DNA of 64,000 nt from Subdoligranulum variabile (lineage in GTDB: Bacteria; Bacillota; Clostridia; Oscillospirales; Ruminococcaceae). The DNA is taken from assembly GCA_004554775.1 (NCBI GenBank), contig SFKI01000004.1, forward strand, positions 124,001-188,000. The letters run 5' to 3'. Of the stretch, positions 23,763 to 31,624 are shown in pieces. The notes beneath the pieces are model-generated. The model ran no database searches. It saw only the letters and a list, made by a program, of their open reading frames with translations, and was not told where the DNA came from. The translations under genes and the position numbers were made by a program. How positions within the stretch are numbered: the stretch's first letter is position 1; each line of letters starts with the position of its first letter.

Positions 23763-25298
23763 ATGGCGCAGACCGAATACGCCGTGCGTTTGCAGCACGT
23801 CACCAAGACCTTTGGCCCCGTGGTAGCCAACAAGGATGTCTCGCTGGGCGTGCGCCGCGGCGAAATTCTGGCCCTGTTGGGCGAAAACGGCAGCGGCAAA
23901 ACTACCCTGATGAACATGATCGCCGGCATCTACTACCCCGATGAGGGCGAGATCTATGTGGGGGACAAGGTTGTTACCATCCGCTCCCCGCGCGATGCGC
24001 TGGACCTGGGCATCGGCATGATCCACCAGCATTTCAAACTGGTGGATGTGTTCACCGCAGCGGAAAACATCGCCCTTTCGATGGGCAGCGGCAAGTATGA
24101 CCTGAAAAAAGTCCAGGACAAGGCCCGTGCCATCTGCGAAAAATACCAGTTTGCCCTCGACCTGAACCAGAAGGTCTACGAGATGAGCGTCAGCCAGAAG
24201 CAGACGCTGGAGATCGTCAAGGTGCTGTACCGCGGCGCGGATATCCTGATTCTGGACGAGCCCACCGCCGTGCTGACCCCGCAGGAGACCGAACGCCTGT
24301 TCACGGTCATCCGCAACATGAAAGCCGACGGCAAGGCCGTCATCATCATCACCCACAAACTGCATGAAGTGCTGTCCATCAGCGACCGCGTAGCCATTCT
24401 GCGCAAAGGTGAGTATGTGGGCGATATCACCACTAAGGATGCCGACGAATCCACCCTGACCGCCATGATGGTGGGCGAAAAGGTCGAGCTGAACATCGAC
24501 CGCCCCGAGCCGGTCAACCCGGTCAAGCGGCTGGACATCCAGCACCTGACGGTCCGCAGCCCTGAGGGCATCACTGTGCTGGACGACGCCAGCTTTGATG
24601 TGTACGGCGGCGAGATCCTCGGCATCGCCGGTATCTCCGGCAACGGCCAGAAAGAGCTGCTCGAGGCCATCGCCGGTTTGCAGCCCACCCAGCGCGGCGC
24701 GAGCGTGGAGTATTACGCCCCCGATGCCGCCCCGGTGCAGCTGATCGGCAAAAGCCCCAAGGCCATCCGCGAGGCAGGCATCCACCTGTCCTTTGTGCCG
24801 GAGGATCGCCTCGGCATGGGCCTGGTCGGCTCGATGGGCATGACCGACAATATGATGCTGAAAAGCTACGGTAAGGGTCATTCGCCCATCGTCGACCGCA
24901 AGGCCCCGCACGACCTGGCCGAGACGATCAAGAAAGAACTGAACGTTGTAACGCCGGATCTGAACACCCCGGTCTCCCGCCTGTCCGGCGGCAACGTGCA
25001 AAAGGTGCTGGTCGGTCGTGAGCTGGCCGCCGACCCCATTGTGCTGATGACCGCCTACGCCGTGCGCGGCCTGGACATCAACACCTCCTACACGATCTAC
25101 CACCTGCTCAACGAGCAGAAGAAAAAAGGCGTCGCCGTCATCTATGTCGGCGAGGACCTCGACGTGCTGCTGGAGCTGTGCGACCGCATCGTTGTGCTTT
25201 GCGGCGGCAAGGTCAACGGCATTCTGGATGGCCGCAAGACCACCAAGGAGGAAGTCGGCAACCGCATGACCAATCTGGTAAAGGAGGCTAAGGCATGA
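23763..25298 (+). CDS. Nucleoside ABC importer ATPase, two fused ABC domains
   Basis: A 511-residue tandem ATPase like YufO/NupO that powers the importer. Domain 1 has Walker A GENGSGKTT, a divergent signature MSVSQKQTLEIVK and Walker B ILILDEPTAVLTPQE. Domain 2 has a degenerate P-loop region GISGNGQKELLEAI, an intact signature RLSGGNVQKVLVGREL, but a Walker B of VLMTAYAVRGLDI lacking the DEP motif, so it is probably catalytically inactive, as in many sugar and nucleoside importers. The ATG at 23763 follows GAGAGGAG; the frame is open from a TTG upstream. The end overlaps the first permease by four bases. Confidence 0.9.
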   Translation: MAQTEYAVRLQHVTKTFGPVVANKDVSLGVRRGEILALLGENGSGKTTLMNMIAGIYYPDEGEIYVGDKVVTIRSPRDALDLGIGMIHQHFKLVDVFTAAENIALSMGSGKYDLKKVQDKARAICEKYQFALDLNQKVYEMSVSQKQTLEIVKVLYRGADILILDEPTAVLTPQETERLFTVIRNMKADGKAVIIITHKLHEVLSISDRVAILRKGEYVGDITTKDADESTLTAMMVGEKVELNIDRPEPVNPVKRLDIQHLTVRSPEGITVLDDASFDVYGGEILGIAGISGNGQKELLEAIAGLQPTQRGASVEYYAPDAAPVQLIGKSPKAIREAGIHLSFVPEDRLGMGLVGSMGMTDNMMLKSYGKGHSPIVDRKAPHDLAETIKKELNVVTPDLNTPVSRLSGGNVQKVLVGRELAADPIVLMTAYAVRGLDINTSYTIYHLLNEQKKKGVAVIYVGEDLDVLLELCDRIVVLCGGKVNGILDGRKTTKEEVGNRMTNLVKEAKA

Positions 25299-26398
25299 GT
25301 CAGTCTACCACCGCAGTGCGCGAACCGCTGCTGCGTATCGCCAAGCGCGAGGGGACCACACTGCCCCAGAAAATCCTCGTGCGTGCCGTTGCCATTCTGC
25401 TGGCTTTGGTCGTAGATGCGCTGTTTATCTTCTTCGTCACCGGCCTGAACCCGCTGGCCGTCTACGGCGTTATGTGGGGCGGCACCTTCGCCAACATGAC
25501 CCGTTTCAGCTGGATGCTGCGCGACCTGTCCATTCTGCTCTGTGTCGGCATCGCACTGGCACCCGCCTTTAAAATGCGTTTCTGGAACTGCGGCGGCGAG
25601 GGTCAGATCCTGATCGGCGGCCTGATCGCTGCGCTGGTCATGGTCTACCAGGGCAACAACCTGCCCGCCCCGGCCCTGTTTGCGGCCATGGCCATCGGCA
25701 GTATGGCCGCCGGTGCGCTGTGGGGCTTTGTGCCCGCGTGGTTCAAGTCCCGCTGGGGCACCAACGAAACGCTGTTTACCCTGATGATGAACTACGTTGC
25801 TACGAGCATTGTTGCCTGCATGACCAACATCATGCGCGGCCAGGCGTCCAGCCTGGGTACCCTGAACAAAGCTACCAAGGCGGGCTGGTTCCCCGTCATT
25901 ATGGGCCAGCGCTACACCATCAACATTATCGTCGTCATTGTGCTGACCTTTGCCATGTACGCCTACCTCAAGTTCTCCAAGCAGGGCTATGAGATCAGTG
26001 TCGTGGGCGAAAGCGAGAACACCGCCCGCTATGCGGGCATCAACGTCCGCCGCGTCACAGTGCGCACCATGCTCATCTCGGGTGCGATCTGCGGCCTGTG
26101 CGGCTTCCTCATCGTGGCCGGTAAGGATCAGACCATCGCCACCACCTCGGCAGGCGGCCGCGGCTTTACGGCCATCATCGTGGCGTGGCTCGCCAAGTTC
26201 AACACCTTCTATATGGCGCTGATCTCCTTCTTGCTCGTCTTTCTGGAGCGCGGTGCATCCGAGATTGCCTCGGCCTACTCGCTGAATGAGTATGCTGCCG
26301 ACATCATCACCGGCGTGATTCTGTTCTTCATCCTGGGCAGCGAGTTCTTCATCAACTACCGCCTCATCCTGCGCGGCGCACATAAGGAGGGCAAGTGA
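25295..26398 (+). CDS. Nucleoside ABC importer permease 1
   Basis: A 367-residue membrane permease of the BPD_transp_2 (branched-chain amino acid / ribose type) family, like YufP/NupP. It has about ten helices, the family pattern FWNCGGEGQILIGGL and the coupling-helix region ENTARYAGINVRRV for contact with the ATPase. The start overlaps the ATPase stop (ATGA), so synthesis is coupled. It pairs with the following permease to form the heterodimeric channel. Confidence 0.9.
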   Translation: MSQSTTAVREPLLRIAKREGTTLPQKILVRAVAILLALVVDALFIFFVTGLNPLAVYGVMWGGTFANMTRFSWMLRDLSILLCVGIALAPAFKMRFWNCGGEGQILIGGLIAALVMVYQGNNLPAPALFAAMAIGSMAAGALWGFVPAWFKSRWGTNETLFTLMMNYVATSIVACMTNIMRGQASSLGTLNKATKAGWFPVIMGQRYTINIIVVIVLTFAMYAYLKFSKQGYEISVVGESENTARYAGINVRRVTVRTMLISGAICGLCGFLIVAGKDQTIATTSAGGRGFTAIIVAWLAKFNTFYMALISFLLVFLERGASEIASAYSLNEYAADIITGVILFFILGSEFFINYRLILRGAHKEGK

Positions 26399-26399
26399 T

Positions 26400-27392
26400 A
26401 TGCACAGCAGTTTAATTGCATGGATCATGCGCGCCATCCCGTTTGGCACCATCATCATGTACGGCGCTTTGGGCGAGACCGTGACCGAGAAGTCCGGCAA
26501 CCTGAACCTTGGCGTGCCGGGCATCATGTACCTGGGCGGCTTTGCCGGTTTTGCCAGTGCCTGGGCGTATGAGAACACCGCAGCCAACCCCAACGGCCTG
26601 GTCAGCATCCTGATCGCCATGATCTGCGCTATTGCAGCCTCGATGCTGGGCGGTCTGATCTATGCGTTTTTGACCATCTCCCTGCGCGCCAACCAGAACG
26701 TCACAGGTCTGGCGCTGACCACCTTCGGCATGGGCGTGGCAAATTTCTTTGGCGTCTTTATCCTCAATGGTGCCAGCTATTCCGCCGCTCCTGTGGCCAA
26801 CAAGGCTTTTGCTGCCAAGATCCCGGTGCTGTCGGGACTTGGCGCGGTCGGGCAGGTCGTGTTCTCCTACGGCTTTTTGGTTTACGCAGCCATTGTGCTG
26901 GCAATCGCCATGCACTGGTTCCTGACCCGCACCCGCGCGGGCCTGAACCTGCGCGCCGTGGGCGAAAACCCCGCCACCGCGGACGCCGCCGGTATCAACG
27001 TTACGCTGTACAAGTACCTGTCCACCTGCATCGGTGCGGGTATCTGCGGCATTGGCGGCCTGTACTACGTGCTGGACTACAACCAGGGCATCTGGGCCAC
27101 CACCGGCCAGATCGAAGCCCTGGGCTGGCTGGCTGTGGCACTGGTCATCTTTACGACCTGGAAGCCGCTCAACGCTATCTGGGGTGCGTATCTGTTCGGT
27201 ATGCTGTACTGGCTGTACCAGTTCCTGCCCACGCTGCTGGGCGTCACGCTGGCCAGCTACATGACCGACCTGGTGCAGATGCTGCCCTACGTTGTCACCG
27301 TACTGGTGCTGATTGCGGTTTCTATGCGCAAAAAGAAAGAAGACCAGCCCCCGGCACATCTGGGACTGGCGTATTTCCGCGAAGAAAGATAA
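26400..27392 (+). CDS. Nucleoside ABC importer permease 2
   Basis: A 330-residue membrane permease, the second half of the channel, like YufQ/NupQ. GALGETVTEKSGNLNLGVPGIMYLGGF and the coupling segment ENPATADAAGINVTLYKY are typical of this subfamily, and the hydrophobic profile gives about nine or ten helices. It starts one base after the stop of permease 1. It ends the operon, before a terminator. Confidence 0.9.
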   Translation: MHSSLIAWIMRAIPFGTIIMYGALGETVTEKSGNLNLGVPGIMYLGGFAGFASAWAYENTAANPNGLVSILIAMICAIAASMLGGLIYAFLTISLRANQNVTGLALTTFGMGVANFFGVFILNGASYSAAPVANKAFAAKIPVLSGLGAVGQVVFSYGFLVYAAIVLAIAMHWFLTRTRAGLNLRAVGENPATADAAGINVTLYKYLSTCIGAGICGIGGLYYVLDYNQGIWATTGQIEALGWLAVALVIFTTWKPLNAIWGAYLFGMLYWLYQFLPTLLGVTLASYMTDLVQMLPYVVTVLVLIAVSMRKKKEDQPPAHLGLAYFREER

Positions 27393-27411
27393 TATTTTAT
27401 ATGCGCTTACC

Positions 27412-27441
27412 GGCCCTGCCTACCTCGCGGCAGGGCCTTTT
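27412..27441 (+). terminator. Rho-independent terminator of the nucleoside importer
   Basis: Stem GGCCCTGCC / GGCAGGGCC, loop TACCTCGC, four T's. Arms are identical to those of the ilvD terminator. Confidence 0.88.
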
Positions 27442-27470
27442 CTAATGGGCAGCACCTATTTACGGAAACT

Positions 27471-27543
27471 GTAGGGGCGCACATTGTGCGCCCCTACACC
27501 CCTTATAAAATTGTTTGTAGGGGGCGGCGTCCCCGACGCCCCG
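27471..27543. repeat. GTAGGGGCG repeat pair
   Basis: A 27-bp perfect palindrome (12-base arms 27471-27482 and 27486-27497, centre ATT) is followed at 27517-27543 by a diverged unit (GTAGGGGGCGGCGTCCCC). They lie between the importer and rubrerythrin terminators. Confidence 0.78.
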
Positions 27544-27566
27544 TGCCATTTTAAGTTGTTGTCAAA

Positions 27567-27605
27567 ACAAAAAGGCGTCACCGCATCGCGGCAACGCCTT
27601 TTGTT
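27567..27605 (-). terminator. Rho-independent terminator of rubrerythrin
   Basis: On the minus strand AAAAGGCGTTGCCGC pairs with GCGGTGACGCCTTTTT, then TTG. Confidence 0.85.
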
Positions 27606-27609
27606 TGTC

Positions 27610-28152
27610 TTAATAATTTTTGCTCTTCAACTCAAAATAGCTCTGCGGGTGGGCGCACACGGGGCACTTCAGCGGGGCATGCTGGCCGATATAGGTGTAA
27701 CCGCAGTTGCGGCACCGCCAAACCTGCTCGGTCTCGCGGGCGTAGACCTTGCCAGCCTCAATGTTTGCGGCCAGCTGCTTGTAACGCTCCTCATGGTCTT
27801 TCTCGATCGCAGCCACCATCGTGAACAGCGCGGCGATCTGGGTAAAGCCCTCTTCTTTGGCTTCGGCGGCCATGCGCGGGTACATCGAGGTATGCTCCTC
27901 GTTCTCGCCGGCGGCGGCCATCTTCAGGCAGGTCAGGGTGTCGGGGATCTCACCGTTTTCCATCAACAGTTTAAACCAGATCTTGGCATGCTCTTTCTCG
28001 TTGTTTGCGGTCTCAGTAAAAATGGCGGAAAGCTGCTCGTATCCCTCTTTTTTTGCTTTGGATGCAAAGAAGGTGTATTTGTTGCGGGCTTGGCTCTCAC
28101 CGGCGAAAGCTTCCCACAGATTCTTTTCGGTCTTGCTGCCTCTTAATTCCAT
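27610..28152 (-). CDS. rbr: Rubrerythrin
   Basis: Rubrerythrin reduces hydrogen peroxide in anaerobes with a diiron centre. The 180-residue protein has a ferritin-like four-helix domain, with Fe ligands in AFAGESQARNKY, NNEKEHAKIW, EAKEEG and AIEKDHEERY, and a C-terminal rubredoxin domain with WRCRNCGY and KCPVCAHPQSYF. The ATG at 28152 is chosen because GGAGG lies 8 bases upstream; the earlier in-frame ATG would contain that ribosome site. It is divergent from a Fur-type regulator and shares an operator-like motif with it. Confidence 0.95.
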   Translation of the reverse strand: MELRGSKTEKNLWEAFAGESQARNKYTFFASKAKKEGYEQLSAIFTETANNEKEHAKIWFKLLMENGEIPDTLTCLKMAAAGENEEHTSMYPRMAAEAKEEGFTQIAALFTMVAAIEKDHEERYKQLAANIEAGKVYARETEQVWRCRNCGYTYIGQHAPLKCPVCAHPQSYFELKSKNY

Positions 28153-28185
28153 AATTGCTGCCTCCATTTATAATTATTTTTAAAA

Positions 28186-28202
28186 TTAGGAATGAATCTT
28201 AA
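28186..28202. promoter_or_regulatory. Operator-like site before rubrerythrin
   Basis: TTAGGAATGAATCTTAA, a degenerate copy of the perfect TTAAGAT-GCT-ATCTTAA at 28314-28330 (shared half-site ATCTTAA, same 3-base spacer). It lies just downstream of the rbr transcription start. Confidence 0.5.
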
Positions 28203-28211
28203 CTTGTCTAT

Positions 28212-28239
28212 ATTATACTGCATTTCCGGCATTTGTCAA
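28212..28239 (-). promoter_or_regulatory. Promoter of rubrerythrin
   Basis: Minus strand TTGACA (28239-28234), 16-base spacer, TATAAT (28217-28212). Confidence 0.8.
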
Positions 28240-28280
28240 GCCAAAAATTAGGAACAATTATTGTTTACTTTGCTCAATAC

Positions 28281-28309
28281 TTGACAGCGGTGCGCCTTTC
28301 GCGTATTGT
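28281..28309 (+). promoter_or_regulatory. Promoter of the Fur-family regulator gene
   Basis: TTGACA (28281-28286), 17-base spacer, TATTGT (28304-28309), immediately followed by a perfect inverted repeat. Confidence 0.75.
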
Positions 28310-28313
28310 ATAT

Positions 28314-28330
28314 TTAAGATGCTATCTTAA
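28314..28330. promoter_or_regulatory. PerR/Fur-type operator, perfect inverted repeat
   Basis: TTAAGAT and ATCTTAA, 7-bp perfect arms around GCT, at the predicted transcription start of the regulator gene. Its size and place suggest autorepression; binding by the adjacent product is inferred. Confidence 0.6.
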
Positions 28331-28349
28331 TTTGAAAGGAGTGCTTTCC

Positions 28350-28736
28350 ATGACCCGCCAGCGTGCCCTGATTTTGGACATCATGCGTGAGAAAAGCCCC
28401 CAGCACCTTACGGCGGACGAGTTGTTCAACGAAGCCCGGCTGCGGATGCCCCACATTGCCCGCGGCACGGTGTACCGCAACCTAAAAATGATGGAACTGG
28501 ACGGCGTAGTGGGCCATCTGGAAATGCCCGAGGGCCCCGACCGTTACGACTACAACCCCAGCCCCCACGGCCACCTTCTGTGTGATGGCTGCGGCAATCT
28601 GGCAGACCTGCCCGTCGTGGGCCTGATGCGTGAGGTCGAGGCGGCCATCGGCACCGAGGTGTGCGGCTACACGCTGACCATCCATTACCTCTGCCCAAAG
28701 TGCCGCACCCCTAAGCCCGGGGACGGGCAATCATAA
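28350..28736 (+). CDS. Fur-family transcriptional regulator, PerR-like
   Basis: A 128-residue metal-dependent repressor. The N-terminal winged helix contains SPQHLTADELFNEARLRMP and ARGTVYRNLKMMELDGVV (recognition helix). The C-terminal metal and dimer domain has DRYDYNPSPHGHLLCDGCG and LCPKC, giving the two CxxC structural zinc motifs. The PerR assignment rests on the divergent rubrerythrin gene and shared operator; a Fur or Zur role cannot be excluded by sequence. It is a little shorter at the N-terminus than typical Fur (about 140). The ATG at 28350 follows GAAAGGAG. Confidence 0.87.
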   Translation: MTRQRALILDIMREKSPQHLTADELFNEARLRMPHIARGTVYRNLKMMELDGVVGHLEMPEGPDRYDYNPSPHGHLLCDGCGNLADLPVVGLMREVEAAIGTEVCGYTLTIHYLCPKCRTPKPGDGQS

Positions 28737-28754
28737 CCAGAAAGGATCTTTGCC

Positions 28755-29840
28755 ATGGCCAAACAGCGCGACCCTGTGTTGGACAGTATGCGCGGTATCG
28801 GCATTGTGCTGATGGTGCTGGGGCACGCGGGCTTCCCGGGTTCCGGCTTTATCTATTTATTCCACATGGCGCTCTTTTTTATGCTTAGCGGGTGGTTTTT
28901 CTCTCCCCACACAGGCGAGAGCGCACACCGGTTGGCCTATTTTGCGCGCCGCAAGGTGCTTACACTGTGGCTGCCCTTTGTGGCGGCCAACACTGTGTAC
29001 ACCCTGCTGACCAACCTGTTTTTAAAGCTCAATATCCTCACGGCGGATCCGCGCATTGCGGACCTGCCCGGCAATAGCGTGACCACACCGGTCACGGCCA
29101 AGGATATCATCGGACGCACCGCACACTGGTGCGTGTTTGACGGCGGCACCCAGCTGGGCGGCGCGATGTGGTTCATCCAGGCGCTGTTCCAGATCTCTCT
29201 ATTGTATGCGGCCATTGAATTTTTGTTGAAGAAGCTGCTGCGCGGCGGCGATACCTTTATTCCGCAGGGGATTCTTTCCGGTGTGCTGCTCTGGCTCGGC
29301 TGGCAGGCGCAGCGCGCGGGGTGGAACGTCTGGGGCCTGGGCATTGTAGCCAGCTGCTACGGGCTGTTTTACCTGGGCGGTGTGCTCCACCGCGTGAAGC
29401 ATCCCCACGGACCGGCGCGCGGCGCACTGTGCTGTGCCGGGGCGTTTGTGGCGCTGCTGGTATTGGGCCAGCTCGGCAGTGTCGGCCTGGCGGACAACAG
29501 CTATACCGGCCCGCTTTACCTGCTGGCTGCCAGCCTGGCTGGATGGATGCTGGTGTATGAGGGCGCACATCTGCTGGCGCTTGTGCCCGCTGTGGGCGGG
29601 GTGTTCAGTACACTAGGCCGCGCCACCATGCCGATCGTGATTTTACATTTCCTTGCGTTCAAGCTCGTTACCTGGCTGGGCCTGCTGGCTACCGGCGGCG
29701 AAAGCTACCTGCTGGCCGCGTTCCCAATCTACTTTACCGGCGGGCTATGGTGGGTGGCCTACACGGCGGTGGGCCTGGCCCTGCCGCTGGCGGCGGGTGC
29801 GGCGTGGCCGCGCATAAAAAAGGTGGCGCACCGTGGCTAA
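28755..29840 (+). CDS. Acyltransferase family 3 membrane protein
   Basis: A 361-residue integral membrane O-acyltransferase (OafA/NodX type), with about ten hydrophobic helices. The N-terminal DSMRGIGIVLMVLGHAG holds the conserved histidine after the first helix, and LFHMALFFMLSGWFF is the family's second signature. Such enzymes acetylate surface polysaccharide or related acceptors; the acceptor is unknown. It starts 18 bases after the regulator stop and may be co-transcribed. Its 3-prime end overlaps the following gene by 8 bases. Confidence 0.85.
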   Translation: MAKQRDPVLDSMRGIGIVLMVLGHAGFPGSGFIYLFHMALFFMLSGWFFSPHTGESAHRLAYFARRKVLTLWLPFVAANTVYTLLTNLFLKLNILTADPRIADLPGNSVTTPVTAKDIIGRTAHWCVFDGGTQLGGAMWFIQALFQISLLYAAIEFLLKKLLRGGDTFIPQGILSGVLLWLGWQAQRAGWNVWGLGIVASCYGLFYLGGVLHRVKHPHGPARGALCCAGAFVALLVLGQLGSVGLADNSYTGPLYLLAASLAGWMLVYEGAHLLALVPAVGGVFSTLGRATMPIVILHFLAFKLVTWLGLLATGGESYLLAAFPIYFTGGLWWVAYTAVGLALPLAAGAAWPRIKKVAHRG

Positions 29841-30411
29841 GCAATATTATCAGGGCGAAGTATTCGACAATGTGTCGCCGGATTTTCTGCACGATGCCGA
29901 GTTCAATGACTGCACGTTTCAAAACTGCCGCTGGAGCGGCGCGCGCATTGCGGCGTGCAGCTTCCTTGGCTGCACGTTCGACCGCTGCGCCTGGAGCGAT
30001 GTGGTGTTCAGCTTTTGCCAGATGAGCGATGCCTGGCTGCTTCACAGCGCATTCCGATCCATCGCCTGGGGCGGCTTGCAGGGCCGCAGTGCCCTGGTGC
30101 AGCCCTTTGGCAAGGCCGAGCAGTGCGAGTTCCGCTACAATGAGTTTTCCGGCATGGCGCTCAAGCAGTTTGATTTCAGCAAATGTACGTTTGGCGACTG
30201 TGTGTTTGACGACTGCAAGCTGGCGGGAGCAAATTTCCGCGGCGCAGCGCTGGGCAGTACCGCGTTCAGCCGCTGCGACCTGCAAAAAGCCGACTTCCGC
30301 GAAGCAAGTGCCTACCGGATCGATCCGGCAGATAACCAGATGAAAGGGGCCAGGTTCAGCTTCCCGGACGTGATTGCGCTGTTGAGTAGGTTTGGATTGA
30401 TGATTGAATAA
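29833..30411 (+). CDS. Pentapeptide-repeat protein, Qnr/McbG-like
   Basis: A 192-residue cytoplasmic protein made mostly of pentapeptide repeats that form a right-handed quadrilateral beta-helix: units such as AEFND-CTFQN-CRWSG-ARIAA-CSFLG-CTFDR-CAWSD and, later, CTFGD-CVFDD-CKLAG-ANFRG-AALGS, with phenylalanine or leucine at the central position and many cysteines. A non-repeat break (about 70-95) resembles the loop of Qnr-type DNA gyrase protectors. Gyrase protection is a hypothesis from family likeness only. The start is GTG at 29833, overlapping the acyltransferase stop, so it is translationally coupled. A terminator follows. Confidence 0.83.
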   Translation: MAKQYYQGEVFDNVSPDFLHDAEFNDCTFQNCRWSGARIAACSFLGCTFDRCAWSDVVFSFCQMSDAWLLHSAFRSIAWGGLQGRSALVQPFGKAEQCEFRYNEFSGMALKQFDFSKCTFGDCVFDDCKLAGANFRGAALGSTAFSRCDLQKADFREASAYRIDPADNQMKGARFSFPDVIALLSRFGLMIE

Positions 30412-30424
30412 TTGTCTGCTTTAC

Positions 30425-30456
30425 GGGCGTTGCCACCTTGCGGCAACGCCCTTTTT
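30425..30456 (+). terminator. Rho-independent terminator after the pentapeptide gene
   Basis: Perfect 10-bp stem GGGCGTTGCC / GGCAACGCCC, loop ACCTTGC, T5. Confidence 0.92.
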
Positions 30457-30596
30457 AGTGGGCGACTACCCGCTATTCCTTCTCTTTTGTGACCAAAAGG
30501 GAAGCAGAAAAGTCCCGCTGCTTCCGGGGCGCGGGGCACGCCCCAGAGGGGAGCCAAGACTGCGCGGCGGCCCCTACGCTCCTTTTTCCATTGGCC

Positions 30597-30736
30597 CTGT
30601 AGGGCGGGGCCTTGCCCCCTCCAAAGCACCTTTACGCTATTACAATCTTACGCGTAAAGCGTAGGGGCGGATTCCATATCCGCCCGTGCAATTTCACGCA
30701 AGAGCGCAATTGCCGGAGGGGTCAAGACCCCTCCGT
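30597..30736. repeat. Cluster of GTAGGGGCG-type and other hairpin repeats
   Basis: GTAGGGCGGGGCCTTGCCCC (from 30598), GTAGGGGCGGATTCC with its inverse ATATCCGCCC (30661-30686), and CGGAGGGGTC / GACCCCTCCG (30715-30736) lie in tandem. The preceding 30457-30596 has a CTTTTGTGACCAAAAG hairpin and GC-rich sequence without a supportable gene. This fills the roughly 550-base gap before the DUF3793 gene. Confidence 0.65.
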
Positions 30737-30811
30737 ACGAACGGAGCATACAAGGGCAACACCCTTGCGGGACGGCAACAAAAATAAATCAAAAAATCCA
30801 TATAAAACCAG

Positions 30812-30840
30812 TTGACAAATCCCCACCGGCATGGTATAGT
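30812..30840 (+). promoter_or_regulatory. Promoter of the DUF3793-flavodoxin genes
   Basis: TTGACA (30812-30817), 17-base spacer, TATAGT (30835-30840), followed at 30847 by a palindromic operator. Confidence 0.8.
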
Positions 30841-30846
30841 ATCATC

Positions 30847-30862
30847 GTTAGTTAAAACTAAC
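30847..30862. promoter_or_regulatory. DtxR/IdeR-like operator, copy 1
   Basis: GTTAGTT-AA-AACTAAC, a perfect 7-2-7 palindrome at the transcription start. Its architecture and TTAG/CTAA core resemble metal-responsive DtxR-family boxes. Related copies lie at 30951 and 32422. Confidence 0.6.
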
Positions 30863-30900
30863 TAACGAACCCCTTACAATGAATCTCCTGCAACCATAGC

Positions 30901-30938
30901 CCGCACAGTGCGGCTCTCTCCCCGTGCTGTGCGGTTTT
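30901..30938 (+). terminator. Leader hairpin with T-tract before the DUF3793 gene
   Basis: CCGCACAG pairs with CTGTGCGG (8 bp) across an 18-base loop, then TTTT. It lies between promoter and gene, so it may be an attenuator. No tRNA- or metabolite-sensing structure is recognised. Confidence 0.5.
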
Positions 30939-30950
30939 ATGGGGGTTATG

Positions 30951-30966
30951 GTTAGCAAGAACTAAC
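30951..30966. promoter_or_regulatory. DtxR/IdeR-like operator, copy 2
   Basis: GTTAGCA-AG-AACTAAC, same 7-2-7 layout with one arm identical to copy 1, 27 bases before the DUF3793 start. Confidence 0.5.
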
Positions 30967-30992
30967 TAATGAGCTTTAAAGGAGCCGAGCCT

Positions 30993-31586
30993 ATGCCTGC
31001 CCCCACTCACGTCACGGTCAGCCCTCGCAGCTTCGCCTGCGACCTTGCCACGATCTGCGCGCCTACGCTGGCAGATCTCAAGCCCGCCAGCCTCTTCCGC
31101 TACCAGCCGGCGCCCGGCCAGAACGGCACCGCCATGGCAGCGGCGTGGCATACGCTGCTGGCATCCCGCGGCGTCACGGTCCGGGTGCTGAAGACCTGCC
31201 CTGTTACCGGTGCGGTGCTGGTCTATGTCTACCGCCCCGCCCAGGTGGCCGCCATCCTGCAGCGCGGCGATGTGCAGGACTTTTTGCAAAGCGAGGGCTA
31301 CAACCCCGGCAATGCCGAGTCTATGCTCGAGCAGCTCTCCCAGCGGCTTTGCTGCGAGGAGGTCTTCCCCCACGAAATCGGCGTGTTCTTGGGCTACCCG
31401 CTGGCAGATGTCATCGGCTTCATTCAAAACCGCGGCAAAAACTTTACGGCCTGCGGCTACTGGAAGGTCTACACCGACCCCGCCGCTGCTCAAAAAGCCT
31501 TTGACCGCTATAAAAAGTGCGAGCGTATCTACGCCCGCTGCTATCACAACGGCACCCCGATCCGGCAGCTGACTGTAGCTGCCTGA
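30993..31586 (+). CDS. DUF3793 family protein
   Basis: A 197-residue protein of unknown biochemical function. It carries the DUF3793 hallmarks: MLEQLSQRLCCEEVFPHEIGVFLGYPLADVIGF near the middle, then NRGKNFTACGYWKVYTD and a C-terminal FDRYKKCERIYARCYHNG. No membrane segment or signal peptide is seen. Family members are commonly beside flavodoxin and ferrous-iron transport genes in gut clostridia, which fits the metal-type operators here. The ATG at 30993 is preferred to 30969 because AAAGGAG lies 8 bases before it. It precedes the flavodoxin gene by 38 bases. Confidence 0.85.
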   Translation: MPAPTHVTVSPRSFACDLATICAPTLADLKPASLFRYQPAPGQNGTAMAAAWHTLLASRGVTVRVLKTCPVTGAVLVYVYRPAQVAAILQRGDVQDFLQSEGYNPGNAESMLEQLSQRLCCEEVFPHEIGVFLGYPLADVIGFIQNRGKNFTACGYWKVYTDPAAAQKAFDRYKKCERIYARCYHNGTPIRQLTVAA

Positions 31587-31624
31587 CCGTGGACATATTG
31601 CACCAACGAAAGGAAGAAACGATT

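Noticed and set aside
30879..30899. A six-codon leader peptide (MNLLQP) before the hairpin in the DUF3793 leader
   Set aside because: No ribosome site precedes it and the codons show no regulatory run; probably chance.
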